Positions 17,958 through 27,990 of a stretch of 64,000 bases of DNA are shown piece after piece; positions within the stretch are counted from its first letter, which is position 1; every line of letters starts with the position of its first letter. Origin of the DNA: Fuerstiella marisgermanici. GTDB lineage: Bacteria; Planctomycetota; Planctomycetia; Planctomycetales; Planctomycetaceae. The stretch is from the NCBI RefSeq assembly GCF_001983935.1, contig NZ_CP017641.1, positions 2,108,001 to 2,172,000 on the forward strand, written 5' to 3'. The notes below the pieces were generated by a model that did no database searches, was not told where the DNA came from, and was given only the letters and a program-made list of their open reading frames with translations. Position numbers and translations under genes: made by a program.

Positions 17958-20900
17958 TTAACCCACGCGTTCCCACTGTTCGTCCAGCAGTTTGCCGGAC
18001 ACCTTGATCGCCGTGCCCAGTTTTTGAGCGAACACAGTGAGGCGAAATTCTTCCAGCATCCAGCCGTAATGATCCAACATCGGATCGTTTCGCTGCTGCT
18101 TTTGCATTTCTGCACGGCGAATCAGAAAGCGGTCTGCGTATGGGGCAAATTCGCGCAGTCGCAGGTCTTCGTTTCGTATTCCCCCGGAATTCAGTCGATC
18201 CAGCCGCATTCGAATGCCTGTCATGTAGCGCGTGAACTGGATGAGCCACGGCCAGGGCGTGTCCTGCAGAAATTTGCTGTGAAATAACTCCGCCAGTTGA
18301 CGCTCCATTTGGTGTACCAGGTGATCCCAGCCGGATCCCATTGCGTCGGCCAGAATCCGAGTTGTCACTTGATGCTGCCGAAACAGCGCAGGGATCAACT
18401 GCACGAACTCCTGCACCACAACGCCTAATCGCTTCCGCCCCTGAACGACGAAGTCATCAAATTGAGCTTTTGTTCGAGGTAAATCCGTTGGCGACAGGTA
18501 CGCTCGTTCGACCATTAGCAACTGCAATTGTAAAACCACGTCCAGGCCCGGAATGCACTTCGCCATCGATTGAATTTTTTGCAGCTCAGGCAGATGCTTC
18601 ACCTGCCGCTGAATTCGTTCGCGGTCCGTCAACAGAAACATCCGCCGCAACCCCTTGCGCAGCACGGCTTGAGCTTCGACAGCAGACTGACACAGCGTCA
18701 GGCCGACCGATTCGCCATCGTCGCGAATGGCTGGGAACGATTTCATCTTCATGCCCGCTCGCGTGATCGAAATGCTGACGGGAATGTCCGCAAAGTCCCA
18801 TGCCTTGAAGCCCTTTCGTTGCCACTGAAGTTCTTCTGGCGACGGTTGGCTTTTTTGAAAGGCGTTGTTGGTCTTCGTTTGCAGAGTCGCTCGCAACTGA
18901 TCCGGATCGCGACTTTCTGCCACAACGGCCTTGTTGTTGTCGATCAGTCGGATGTTGGCTCGCAAGTGATCGGGCAGATTCGACAACGCAAAGTCTTCTG
19001 GTCGCACCGGTTCGCCCGCAATACGAGTCAGCTGAGTGGCGACCGCGGAAAGCAGGTTGCCTTTTGCAAACTGAAGCTTTTCCAGCACTTCGCGAGCGGT
19101 GTCTGGAGCCGGAACAAACTTGCGCCGCAGGTCTTTGGGAAGTGAACGAATCAGTTCTGTTACCTTTTGACTTAGAAGCCCCGGAACCAGCCACGTGAGG
19201 CGGTTTTGGTCTAACTGAGCCAGGCCTTCGCACGGGACGGTGACCGTCACTCCGTCCGCGTTTCGGCCGGGATCGAGTTGATAGCTTAACGGCAGATCCA
19301 TCGTCCCCATCTTCATCGACGGCGGAAATTCGGCGCTGCCTTCCTGGCGTTCTGATTCGCTGGTGAACGTGTTGATGTCAAACTGCAGCAATGCTGGCTG
19401 GCTTTTTACCGTGCGGCGATACCATTGCCGCAGGCGGTTTCGATCGGCTACGTCGTGCGGAATCTGCTTGTCGTAGAATTCGAACAGCGCGTCTTCCGTC
19501 GGCAGCAGGTCGTGCTGCCGAGTCCTCGCCTGCAGTTCCTTCACCTGCTCCAACACACCAACGTTGTGGCTGAGGAACGGGAAGTCGCGCCCCCAGCCCG
19601 TCTTCGGCTTCACGGGCCCGGAACGGAACGCAGACGACGACGGATTCGGCAACGTCGACCGCCCCGGCGTTAGACGTGAGCGACTGCCGCTGAGCAGTGT
19701 GCGTTCTTCTTCTGCGAATTCGCTATCACGTTCTTCTTCCGTCTTGCCGTACAGCAGCGCCAATTCCACCAGACCAAACTGAATCAACAGTTCTCGCGAC
19801 TTGGCGGCGTCGACTTTAGCGAAGGACGTTTTTCTGCGTGGCACGATTGGAAGGCCCCACAGAGACACCTTCTCAAAACACATCACGTTGCCCGCCTTCG
19901 AATCCCAGTGCGGTTCGCTGTGTTCGCGTTTTACGAGGTGGTCGGCCAGCGGCTCAATCCATTCCGGCTGAATCGTCGCCAAAGTGCGCGCGAACCGCTG
20001 AGACGTTTCGACCAATTCGGCCGCGACGAACCACTTGGGCGGCTTTCTGGCGAGGCCGGAACCAGGCCACACCTGCAGTTTGTTGCCACCGGCGCCCGTG
20101 TATTCGCGATCGGCCGATTTGAACGCGAGGTTCGCCAGCAGGCCGGTCATCAACGAACGATGAATGGCGGCGTAGTCGTTCTTTCTGTCCTTGAATGGAT
20201 TTAGAACGGCCGCCTTTTCCAGTTGCTTGTCGCCACTTTCCTTCAACAGGTCGCGAAGCTGCCGATGCACGTCGATCCATTCTCGCATTCGCATCCACGA
20301 CAGAAAATTCTGCTTGCACCATTTTCGCAACTGGCTGCCAGACAGCTTTTTCTTCCGTTCGTGCCACGTGTCCCAGATGGCGAGCAACGTCAGAAAGTCG
20401 CTTTCCGCGTTCTTGAATTGCGCGTGAGCTTCGTCAGCGGCCTGCTGTTTTTCGATCGGGCGTTCACGCGGATCCTGAGTCTCCAGCGCGGCAGCGATGA
20501 TCATGACTTCCGGCGCGGCGTGCTCTTCAATCGCCGCCAACACCATGCGGCTGATTCGGGGATCGACGGGAAGGCGAGCCATATGTCGCCCGATTTCCGT
20601 CAGCACGTAGTCATCCGTACCTCGGCCAGTAATCGCGCCGAGTTCTTCCAGCGTCTTATAGCCTTCACGCACGGTCGTGGGACGTGGCGGATCCAGAAAT
20701 GGGAACTCATCCAGCCGACCCAGCTTCAGATTCATCGTCCGAAGAATCACGGCCGCCAGATTTGTGCGTTGGATTTCCGGCGCTGTAAACGCTTCGCGAC
20801 CGTTGAAGTCTTCTTCATCGTACAACCGAATACAGATGCCCGGACCGACTCGACCACACCGCCCGGCTCGTTGATTGGCCGACGCTTGCGATACCGCTTC

Positions 20901-22091
20901 GATGGGCAGTCGCTGCATGCGCGACCGCGCCGAGTAGCGGCTGATGCGAGCCGTGCCCGTGTCGATTACGTAGCGAATTCCGGGCACCGTCAGCGAAGAT
21001 TCGGCGACGTTGGTGGCCAGCACGATGCGGCGGTGTTGGTACGGCTGAAAGACTTTCGTCTGATCCGCCATCGACAGCCGTCCGTACAACGGCACGACCT
21101 GAGTCGGATGTTTTGACGTGTCACCGGAGTACTTCCGACCATTCAAAAGTTTATCCGCTTCGCGGATGTCACGTTCGGTCGGCAGGAAGACCAGCAAGTG
21201 ACCGCTGTCGTTGGCCGCCACTTCGTCGATGGCGTCCACAATCCCATCACGCCAGTCGCGGTCCTGAGAACCGCCTTCTTCGTCTGCATTGTTTTGATCC
21301 AGCGGACGGTAACGAATGTCGACGGGGTACGTCCGCCCTTCCACCACGACCACCGGTGCAGGAGTTCCATCCTGACCAAAGTGTTCGGCAAAGCGTTCGG
21401 CGTCGATGGTCGCTGACGTAATGATCAGCCTCAAATCTTTGCGTTTAGGTAGCAGCCGTTTGAGGTAGCCCAGCAGGAAATCGATGTTCAACGATCGTTC
21501 GTGAGCTTCGTCGACGATGATGGTGTCGTACTGATCCAGAAAGCGGTCAGACTGCGTTTCCGCCAGCATGACGCCGTCGGTCATCAATCGGATCAGCGTG
21601 TTCGGGCCGGACGCATCGTTAAACCGAATGCGATACCCGACCTGCTTACCAACTTCGCACTTCAGTTCTTCGGCTAATCGAGTGGCGATCGACCGAGCGG
21701 CAATTCGGCGAGGTTGCGTGTGACCGATGACGCCGCCAATTCCGCGGCCGAGTTCCAATGCGATTTTCGGCAATTGCGTCGATTTGCCGGACCCGGTTTC
21801 GCCGCAGACGACGACCACTTGGTGCTGCCGAATCGCGTCCGCAATTTCATCGCGTCGCGCGACAACCGGCAGATCCTCAGGCCAGTCAATTTTCGGCACG
21901 GAAGCGGATCGAGCGGCAAACCTTTGGGTTGATCGTTGGAGCTGGTCGTTCAACCGCTTCAGATTTCGGTCGAACGGTTTGCCTGCGTTCTTCGCGTTGG
22001 TGATCGATCGCAGCAAGCGGCGCAGCGAAAACTGGTCCGCCCGCATCGCGGTTGAGATTTGTGTTTGCAGAGCCTTCGCGTCAAATTCCAT
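17958..22091 (-). CDS. hrpA: ATP-dependent RNA helicase HrpA
   Basis: DEAH-box RNA helicase linked to mRNA processing and rescue of stalled ribosomes. It has 1377 residues, the normal length for the bacterial HrpA family. Walker A GETGSGKSTQ is near ~96, the DEAH box in VDEAHERSLN near ~190, SATIDAERF near ~225, and motif VI QRAGRCGRVGPG near ~408. HA2 and OB-fold regions follow, then the long DUF3418 C-terminal domain (from ~600) special to HrpA. A charged helical N-terminus (~1-75) is typical. A small gene 135 bp upstream on the same strand may share its transcript. Confidence 0.95.
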   Translation of the reverse strand: MEFDAKALQTQISTAMRADQFSLRRLLRSITNAKNAGKPFDRNLKRLNDQLQRSTQRFAARSASVPKIDWPEDLPVVARRDEIADAIRQHQVVVVCGETGSGKSTQLPKIALELGRGIGGVIGHTQPRRIAARSIATRLAEELKCEVGKQVGYRIRFNDASGPNTLIRLMTDGVMLAETQSDRFLDQYDTIIVDEAHERSLNIDFLLGYLKRLLPKRKDLRLIITSATIDAERFAEHFGQDGTPAPVVVVEGRTYPVDIRYRPLDQNNADEEGGSQDRDWRDGIVDAIDEVAANDSGHLLVFLPTERDIREADKLLNGRKYSGDTSKHPTQVVPLYGRLSMADQTKVFQPYQHRRIVLATNVAESSLTVPGIRYVIDTGTARISRYSARSRMQRLPIEAVSQASANQRAGRCGRVGPGICIRLYDEEDFNGREAFTAPEIQRTNLAAVILRTMNLKLGRLDEFPFLDPPRPTTVREGYKTLEELGAITGRGTDDYVLTEIGRHMARLPVDPRISRMVLAAIEEHAAPEVMIIAAALETQDPRERPIEKQQAADEAHAQFKNAESDFLTLLAIWDTWHERKKKLSGSQLRKWCKQNFLSWMRMREWIDVHRQLRDLLKESGDKQLEKAAVLNPFKDRKNDYAAIHRSLMTGLLANLAFKSADREYTGAGGNKLQVWPGSGLARKPPKWFVAAELVETSQRFARTLATIQPEWIEPLADHLVKREHSEPHWDSKAGNVMCFEKVSLWGLPIVPRRKTSFAKVDAAKSRELLIQFGLVELALLYGKTEEERDSEFAEEERTLLSGSRSRLTPGRSTLPNPSSSAFRSGPVKPKTGWGRDFPFLSHNVGVLEQVKELQARTRQHDLLPTEDALFEFYDKQIPHDVADRNRLRQWYRRTVKSQPALLQFDINTFTSESERQEGSAEFPPSMKMGTMDLPLSYQLDPGRNADGVTVTVPCEGLAQLDQNRLTWLVPGLLSQKVTELIRSLPKDLRRKFVPAPDTAREVLEKLQFAKGNLLSAVATQLTRIAGEPVRPEDFALSNLPDHLRANIRLIDNNKAVVAESRDPDQLRATLQTKTNNAFQKSQPSPEELQWQRKGFKAWDFADIPVSISITRAGMKMKSFPAIRDDGESVGLTLCQSAVEAQAVLRKGLRRMFLLTDRERIQRQVKHLPELQKIQSMAKCIPGLDVVLQLQLLMVERAYLSPTDLPRTKAQFDDFVVQGRKRLGVVVQEFVQLIPALFRQHQVTTRILADAMGSGWDHLVHQMERQLAELFHSKFLQDTPWPWLIQFTRYMTGIRMRLDRLNSGGIRNEDLRLREFAPYADRFLIRRAEMQKQQRNDPMLDHYGWMLEEFRLTVFAQKLGTAIKVSGKLLDEQWERVG

Positions 22092-22226
22092 TTCTGTTTC
22101 TACGATCGGAATCGCAGAAGTATAGCATTTTCGCGTCGGGATGCTTCCGGCCAGGTGCGGTACTGCGCCGTGTTTTCGTTATCTACGCACAAACTAAACA
22201 GACGGCGGCCTCACGGGTGAGCTTCT

Positions 22227-22532
22227 TCAAAAGCCGACTCGCCGAGCCAGCCGAACTGCGATTCGCATGGCCACGTCAACCGCTCTGCCGGAAACGAAAG
22301 CCGTCGGCGTCGGAGCGGCCGTGCGCAACGCGCCCGCTGCCTTGATCACGCGACCTTTCACGCTGTCGTTCGGATTCGCAGACGAACGCAACATACGATT
22401 CACTACCACCAACGCATGCTTCACTTCCGGCCGCGAACCGCCCGGCTGAGGCCCAGGCCGCTGTGGCACGGTTTGTTGATACGGGTGAAACGTTGATCTT
22501 AGTTGTGCTGTCTCCGGTGGCTTCGAATCCAT
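22227..22532 (-). CDS. Small basic protein of unknown function
   Basis: 101 residues from an ATG at 22530-22532 preceded by GGAG with a good spacing, a rare clear ribosome site for this genome. The first ~38 residues are proline- and glutamine-rich and probably disordered; residues ~40-101 could form amphipathic helices rich in Arg, Ala and Val (RAVDVAMRIAVRLARRV). Third codon positions are G/C-rich as in real genes. No family recognised. It is upstream of hrpA on the same strand and could be co-transcribed. Confidence 0.5.
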   Translation of the reverse strand: MDSKPPETAQLRSTFHPYQQTVPQRPGPQPGGSRPEVKHALVVVNRMLRSSANPNDSVKGRVIKAAGALRTAAPTPTAFVSGRAVDVAMRIAVRLARRVGF

Positions 22533-22904
22533 GAAATTTCTCCGAGATCCCTGCTGGTAATGCATGCGGAGCAATCTCTGCGCCCCTCCATATTCGAATC
22601 GCGTTCGGCGCCAAAATCGGACACGCATTCTGCGAACATTTCGGAAAAAGAGGAAATTCATCCTCAGAAACCAAAGTGCCCCATGGGGATTCCCGACCAT
22701 CGACCGGGTGGTGAGTCGGTTGTTGTGTGATCGGGCATCGCCACAAACTGTACGACCTCCATCCGCCGATGAGTCGCGCGGGGTGAGTGCCTCAGAAAAC
22801 GTAGGTCGCCCCCGACGCGGTGACCACGAACACGCGCCTCAAGCGAAAGAGCGGGCTCAGGTTGCCGCGCGAAACCCAAACGCGGCTCGCCATGGTTTAG
22901 TCAC
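22533..22904. other. Gap between hisC and the small gene
   Basis: About 370 bp downstream of hisC. A proline/arginine-rich frame crosses it on minus, but nothing supports a gene. No hairpin with a U-run was found. Confidence 0.35.
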
Positions 22905-23993
22905 CTACAACCGTGAAATTGTAGTTTCCAGTGCCTGAAGCAGTCGGTCGATTTCAGCGTCTGTGCCAACCGTAATTCGTAAACCTTCGAGTCCTTCCGC
23001 GTCCGCCGATTTTCCGGAAAACTGCATATATCGAACTAGAATCTGCTGCTGTTTCAGCCCCTCGTAAATGTCTTTGTGCCGACCCGAACTGTGCGTCGTC
23101 CACAGGAAGTTCGCCTGGCTGGGAAGTGCGACGAATCCCAGCTTCGGCAACTCAGCCGCCATCCGCTGGCGAGTTGCCAGAATGCGTCCGCGGTTTTCCA
23201 GCATCCAATCCTGATCTTCAATGGCAGCGGTCGCGGCCGCGATGGCGATGGCGTCGCAGTTGTAGCTGTCCTTCACCTTTTGCATGCCCTGAGTCAGCTG
23301 CTCATCGGCGATGGAAAACCCAAACCGCAAACCAGCAAGACTGTATGACTTGCTAAGCGTGCGAGTCACAACCATCCGCTGATGAAAGCGCGGCTGTTTC
23401 AAAAGTTCGCCTCTGTGAGGCGTATTGGCAAAGTCGCCGTAGGCTTCGTCAAGAATCAGCAGGCCGTCGTCTGGAAGTAATTGTTCCAGTTCGTCAGGCG
23501 TCCAGCAGTTACCGGTTGGTGAATTCGGATTCGGCACGAAGGTCAACTTCGCCGAACGACATAAATCGGTTGCTTCGCCAGCGTCCCAGTTCAACTGATC
23601 GTTCAAATGCAGGCGACGTACATCGCATCCCTGAATCTTCGCCAGCGTTTCGTACAGCACGTAGCTGGGATACGGGTACACAATCGCATCCCCGGCGTCG
23701 CAAAACGAACGCATCAGGATGGTCAGGTTCTCATCACTGCCGTTGGCGGGAAGGATGCAGTCCGGATCAACATCAAACAGCGCGGCGGCCGCTTTGCGAA
23801 AACTGCGTGCCATCGGATCGGGATAGACGTTCAGTCGACCAGTCGCCGCATTCTGAATGGCTTCCACCACCTTCGGCGACGGCGGATACGGGTTCTCGTT
23901 GGTGTTTAGCTTGATCCAGCCGGTCGCTTGAGGCTGCTCGCCGGGCACGTACCCGCCGATTTGCTGAATGGCGGTGCGAAAAGGTAGAGGCAT
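22905..23993 (-). CDS. hisC: Histidinol-phosphate aminotransferase
   Basis: PLP-dependent transfer of an amino group in histidine synthesis. The ATG at 23991-23993 gives 362 residues, matching the family length; an earlier ATG at 24044 adds 17 unlikely residues. The start fits HisC (IQQIGGYVPGEQ then KLNTNENPYPPSP at ~27-39). PANGSDENL binds the cofactor phosphate, NPNSPTGN is at ~154-161, ILDEAYGDF follows, and the Schiff-base lysine lies in TRTLSKSYSLAGLRFG. No other his gene is adjacent. Confidence 0.93.
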   Translation of the reverse strand: MPLPFRTAIQQIGGYVPGEQPQATGWIKLNTNENPYPPSPKVVEAIQNAATGRLNVYPDPMARSFRKAAAALFDVDPDCILPANGSDENLTILMRSFCDAGDAIVYPYPSYVLYETLAKIQGCDVRRLHLNDQLNWDAGEATDLCRSAKLTFVPNPNSPTGNCWTPDELEQLLPDDGLLILDEAYGDFANTPHRGELLKQPRFHQRMVVTRTLSKSYSLAGLRFGFSIADEQLTQGMQKVKDSYNCDAIAIAAATAAIEDQDWMLENRGRILATRQRMAAELPKLGFVALPSQANFLWTTHSSGRHKDIYEGLKQQQILVRYMQFSGKSADAEGLEGLRITVGTDAEIDRLLQALETTISRL

Positions 23994-24199
23994 GAATTTT
24001 GTTTTGACGGATAGAACAGGAAACTTGGCACAGCTGGTGGTCAACGGGGAGCATCATATCATCGGTGTCGTTTCTGTCAGCGACCTGAGCCGCCGGGATT
24101 CTCGAATTTGCTGACGTCAAACGCTGCTCCCACAACAGAAATTGTGCAGCCTTTGGGTTTTGGCGTTGGCTGTGCATGCACCTATTCCAGTGCAGCGTC

Positions 24200-24239
24200 G
24201 GGGGAGGTTGGACGGAGCGAAGCAACGTCCGGGAGGGGG
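24200..24239 (+). repeat. REP-like repeat, copy 2
   Basis: Matches the 3' part of copy 1 with a single-base insertion (GGACGG for GGACG) and the same GCGAAGCAACGTCC core, ending GGGAGGGGG. It faces copy 3 in inverted orientation about 50 bp away, so the pair can fold into a large cruciform or RNA hairpin between hisC and the ftsL-like gene. Confidence 0.8.
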
Positions 24240-24286
24240 AGCAGTGCATGTCGGCGCGCTGCAGGTGTGCCGACCGGGTTGCGTGG

Positions 24287-24346
24287 CCCTCCCCCGAACA
24301 TCGCTCCGCTCGTTCGACCCCTCCCACAATAAATTGCGGGAGGGGT
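24287..24346 (-). repeat. REP-like repeat, copy 3 (inverted)
   Basis: Read on minus it begins CCCCTCCCGCAATTTATTG, with hairpin arms CCTCCCGCAAT/ATTGTGGGAGG, and then the GAACGAGCGGAGCGATGTTC hairpin matching the second stem of copy 1 with changed pairs. The rest of the 24045-24541 gap holds no gene. Confidence 0.75.
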
Positions 24347-24541
24347 GAAGCGGCAGTGGTGCACGACGGACTGGCCTTTGCCGGTTGTCGGGGTTGCACC
24401 GACGGCAACGCCACGCGACCGCTCGGATTGTTAAGGAGGTGCGGCTGCGTACCGCGACGAAGCGAAGACGGGACCGCTCGCACGCAGCCCGACTTGCCTT
24501 CGTCGGCACGAATTGCCGATAGAAAGTGCGGAGGAGATGCG

Positions 24542-24952
24542 GTGTTTTTTCGGTTTGTAGCCAGCCTGATTCTTGTTGTTCTGGTTTCCATGGTCGGTAT
24601 TGGCCTGGAAAAACAGACACTGCAGATGAAGCGCGCCGTCAGTCGCCAGTACTTTCAGAAAGACCTGCTGCTGGAAATGCACGCGAGACTGCGACTTAGC
24701 ATTCAGCAACTGACCGCTCCTTCGCAACTGGCAGCGGTCGATGAGGCTCGGCAGTCATCGCTGAGTCCGCAAATCAAGAAGGCAGAACGCTGGCAGATGC
24801 CGCAGCAGACGACGACCGCGAATTCCAATGCTCAGGCTGATCATTCGTCCTCCGCGCGAAATTCGCAGGACCGATCGAGTAGCGACAACACTCGTCTGCC
24901 ACCTCGCCTGCCCCTGTTGCGCTGGGAACACCCGGCGGGAACGGGGCGATAG
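24542..24952 (+). CDS. FtsL-like division protein
   Basis: 136 residues from a GTG at 24542. The start is decided by an excellent ribosome site, GGAGGAG at 24530-24536, five bases before it. One membrane helix (~4-22, FVASLILVVLVSMVGIGL) is followed by a helical, coiled-coil-prone stretch (~25-60, KRAVSRQYFQKDLLLEMHARL) and a long polar tail rich in Gln, Ser and Asn. Size, topology and position directly before ftsI (stop TAG touches the next ATG) match FtsL, whose sequence is poorly conserved. FtsL with FtsB recruits and activates the FtsWI synthase. The family call rests on context and topology. Confidence 0.6.
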   Translation: MFFRFVASLILVVLVSMVGIGLEKQTLQMKRAVSRQYFQKDLLLEMHARLRLSIQQLTAPSQLAAVDEARQSSLSPQIKKAERWQMPQQTTTANSNAQADHSSSARNSQDRSSSDNTRLPPRLPLLRWEHPAGTGR

Positions 24953-26797
24953 ATGAGCGAACCTACTGGTGATCTAAACGAAGCCGACGCACCGCAGCCT
25001 GTGTCACATCCTACGGAACAGGCGCAGGACGGTGTTCAGCCTTCTATTTGGCGAGTGAAGCTAATTTCGTTTTGCCTGCTGATTGGCTGGGGCATTATGG
25101 TTGGTCGGCTGGTCCATCTGCAGGGTGCTCAGCGTCAACTGCTCAACACGAAGGTGAATCGGCAGAGCACATTCACTGAGAAAGTCCCCGCTCGTCCCGG
25201 CGAAGTGCTGGACCGAAACGGACACGTGTTGGCGATGACGATCACGCGCGAAAGTCTATACGCCGTGCCGGCCGAAATTACCGACGCCGGAAATTTTGTC
25301 TGGGAAGTCAGTCAGATCCTCGACATTAACGCGGACGAACTTTACGACCGCATCGCCAAGCATCCCGATCGGCAGTTCATCTGGGTTCGTCGTCGTTTGA
25401 CCGACGATCAGGCTCAACGCATTCGCCAACTGAATCTGCCCAAACGCACCTGGGGTTTTCGCCGCGAATACCTTCGTCAATATCCGCAGGGCCGCATCGC
25501 CGCTCACGTCTTGGGCATGCGAGACATCGACAACATTGGCCACGGCGGCCTGGAAGAAAGCCTGGACGACCTTATTCGAGGCGTTGACGGAACGCGAGTG
25601 ATGACGCGGGACGCTCGTGGCAAGGTCATGGAAGTCGAAGCCGCGTTATCAGAAACGCCGCAACACGGTCGCACGGTGATTTCAACCATCGATGTGCTCA
25701 CGCAGATCCACACTGAGCAACTTCTGACCGATTTGATGGAGCGCTGGCGGCCTCATGGAGCATGCGCTGTGGTCATGGACCCGCATTCGGGCGATGTCCT
25801 CGCTATGGCGTCGGCACCGAACTTTGACCCCAACCATCCGGGTTCGGTGCCCGACGATGCATGGCGAAATCTGGCGGTTTCGGCTGTGTTTGAACCGGGT
25901 TCCACGTTCAAGCCGTTCATCGTGGCGTGGGCACTGCAACAGAACAAACTTCAGGCGGATGAACAGATTTCGTGTTTTCAGGGAGCGTACCGGATGGGCA
26001 AACGCGTTCTGCACGATCACCACCCTTATGCCAAACTTAGTGTGGAAGATGTGCTGGTGAAGTCCAGTAACATCGGCATGGCTCGCATCGCAGAACGCAT
26101 GGGCCTTGGGCAACTTTATCGAGCGACAGCGGCCTTTGGTTTCGGTCGCCGCACGGGCATCGAATTGCCGGGGGAAGTCGATGGGCTTGTGCGTTCTCAA
26201 GACAAATGGGACGACTACTCGCTCGGTTCCATTCCGATGGGGCAGGAGCTTGCCGTCACGCCGCTGCAATTGATTACCGCTCACGCGGCACTGGCCAACG
26301 GCGGTCGGTTGGTCAGACCGCACTTGTTGCTGGATTCGAGCTCCGATCAGGTCGCTCCCACGCCGCTTTCGGCGATCGAAACTGTGGATGCCACTCCGGG
26401 GATCGAATCACAGATTGTGCGGCCTGAGATTGCCGATTGGATTGTCCGACATCCCATGAAGGGCGTTGTGGAACGCGGGACCGGCAAGAATGCCAGGATC
26501 AACGGCATGAGCATCTTTGGGAAGACCGGGACGGCTCAGAAGCCCGATCCCGAAACCGGCGGCTATTCGAATACAAAGCACATCTGTTCGTTCATCTGTG
26601 GCGCACCCGCCGAGAACCCTCAGGTGTTAGTCCTTGTTATGGTCGATGAACCCACGGCTGACGGGCTGCACTACGGCGGCACCGTGGCCGCACCAACGGC
26701 CGCTAATCTGCTGCAATTCGCACTCAACCGCCTGCCACACCTGTCCGGCCGCATGACGGTTCGCCCCGAGCACGATCTACCCGCGCGAATGCGTTAG
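24953..26797 (+). CDS. ftsI: Peptidoglycan transpeptidase, FtsI / class B PBP
   Basis: Cross-links peptidoglycan on the outer face of the membrane, in the division machinery. It has 614 residues: cytoplasmic tail, one membrane helix (~36-54), a pedestal domain starting with VPARPGEVLDRNG (~78-90), and the transpeptidase domain with the active-site serine in STFK (317-320), SSN (371-373) and KTGT (524-527). No PASTA domain. The gene begins on the base after the ftsL-like stop. Neighbouring mraY, murE or ftsW genes are absent, so this is a piece of a dispersed division cluster. Confidence 0.93.
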   Translation: MSEPTGDLNEADAPQPVSHPTEQAQDGVQPSIWRVKLISFCLLIGWGIMVGRLVHLQGAQRQLLNTKVNRQSTFTEKVPARPGEVLDRNGHVLAMTITRESLYAVPAEITDAGNFVWEVSQILDINADELYDRIAKHPDRQFIWVRRRLTDDQAQRIRQLNLPKRTWGFRREYLRQYPQGRIAAHVLGMRDIDNIGHGGLEESLDDLIRGVDGTRVMTRDARGKVMEVEAALSETPQHGRTVISTIDVLTQIHTEQLLTDLMERWRPHGACAVVMDPHSGDVLAMASAPNFDPNHPGSVPDDAWRNLAVSAVFEPGSTFKPFIVAWALQQNKLQADEQISCFQGAYRMGKRVLHDHHPYAKLSVEDVLVKSSNIGMARIAERMGLGQLYRATAAFGFGRRTGIELPGEVDGLVRSQDKWDDYSLGSIPMGQELAVTPLQLITAHAALANGGRLVRPHLLLDSSSDQVAPTPLSAIETVDATPGIESQIVRPEIADWIVRHPMKGVVERGTGKNARINGMSIFGKTGTAQKPDPETGGYSNTKHICSFICGAPAENPQVLVLVMVDEPTADGLHYGGTVAAPTAANLLQFALNRLPHLSGRMTVRPEHDLPARMR

Positions 26798-26887
26798 ACG
26801 ACTGTCGTCATCTGCCAAACCTCCGCTGGCCAGCGTTGAGCACCACCTGTCACGCGTAGCGCTAGGTTTCGGCGGCGCGAGAATTCT

Positions 26888-27295
26888 TCACTCGCGGCTG
26901 GGCGGAATTTCACGATTCACCACAACGCGGTCTCGTCCCATGCCGAACCAGAAACCGAACAGGCCGCCCACGGTGATCATGATCAGCGTCACCGGTTTCA
27001 GTTGGTGCACGTGAGCAATGAAGTACGCCAGGCTGCCGTCTTTCACAAAGGGAGCGAAACGCCACTCAGTGAATCCGCCCAGACACAAAGCCAACAGTCC
27101 GCAACAGACGCCAATCGCCACCGAACGGCGGCCGGACAGGCACCCGGCACTCAACCCAAGGCACGCACCGGGCAGCGCCAATGCGTAGAATCCCTGACTG
27201 GCCAACAGAAGAAACGCAAAGTAACCCGTGACGCTACCTGTGGCTGCACCCAGCATCGCTCGCAGCCATGCGATTGGTTGGGGACTTGCGTTCAT
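26888..27295 (-). CDS. Small multi-helix membrane protein
   Basis: 135 residues with four hydrophobic segments (~15-35, 38-55, 60-78 and 100-118) and a charged C-terminus. Glycine-rich helices (GACLGLSAGCLSG) suggest close packing. No family recognised and no catalytic motif seen. It is upstream of nothing on its own strand except intergenic DNA; nrdR starts 114 bp behind it in the same direction and read-through is possible. Confidence 0.65.
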   Translation of the reverse strand: MNASPQPIAWLRAMLGAATGSVTGYFAFLLLASQGFYALALPGACLGLSAGCLSGRRSVAIGVCCGLLALCLGGFTEWRFAPFVKDGSLAYFIAHVHQLKPVTLIMITVGGLFGFWFGMGRDRVVVNREIPPSRE

Positions 27296-27409
27296 CAGCC
27301 GCTATCTCCGAATTCGACTCGGGCTCGTCGTCAAAGGCTGCTGCACGAGCCCTGAAGCCCGCGACGAAACAGTGCAACGGCAGGATCCTTCCGACAGTCC
27401 GAATCCGTC

Positions 27410-27871
27410 CTACGAACGGTCGCGGTCTTCCAGAATTGGCTGCAGCTCATCCACGAAGTCGTTCACGTCCTTGAATTCACGGTAGACGGATGCAAAGCGG
27501 ACAAACGCGACCTTGTCCAGATCTCGTAGAGCACTAAACACCATCTCACCGATCTGGCGTGACGGCAACTCTCGGAGTCCATCTTCGTAAAGAGTGGCTT
27601 CAACATCCGCCACCACCTGGTCAATCTGCTCATTGCTGATCGGCCGTTTGTAGCACGCCTTCTCAATCCCCGCGCGGATGCGATTACGATCAAACGGAAC
27701 GCGAGTGCCGTCCTTTTTGATGACCTTGATCGGCGATTCTTCGATGCGCTCGTACGTCGTGAAGCGACGACTGCAATCCAGGCATTCCCTTCGACGGCGA
27801 ATCGAATAGTCCTGACTGTTTCGCGAGTCGATCACCTTGGTTTCATCGTTCTTGCAGAACGGGCACCGCAT
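27410..27871 (-). CDS. nrdR: Transcriptional repressor NrdR
   Basis: ATP/dATP-sensing repressor of ribonucleotide reductase genes. It has 153 residues, the normal length. The zinc ribbon has CPFC at 3-6 and CLDC at ~31-34, followed by [10 protein letters not shown] and the ATP-cone domain (~46-136) beginning [16 protein letters not shown]. It lies 119 bp downstream of alaS. No nrd gene or NrdR box was identified in this window. Confidence 0.96.
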   Translation of the reverse strand: MRCPFCKNDETKVIDSRNSQDYSIRRRRECLDCSRRFTTYERIEESPIKVIKKDGTRVPFDRNRIRAGIEKACYKRPISNEQIDQVVADVEATLYEDGLRELPSRQIGEMVFSALRDLDKVAFVRFASVYREFKDVNDFVDELQPILEDRDRS

Positions 27872-27990
27872 TAGGAAACCCTTTCAGTTATCTGCATCGA
27901 ATTTTCATCTGACGGTTCGTTGTGAAGGAACGCTGACACAATAAATCCAGCACGCTGAATTGTAGCAGTCAGATCCTTTGAAATGGTACT

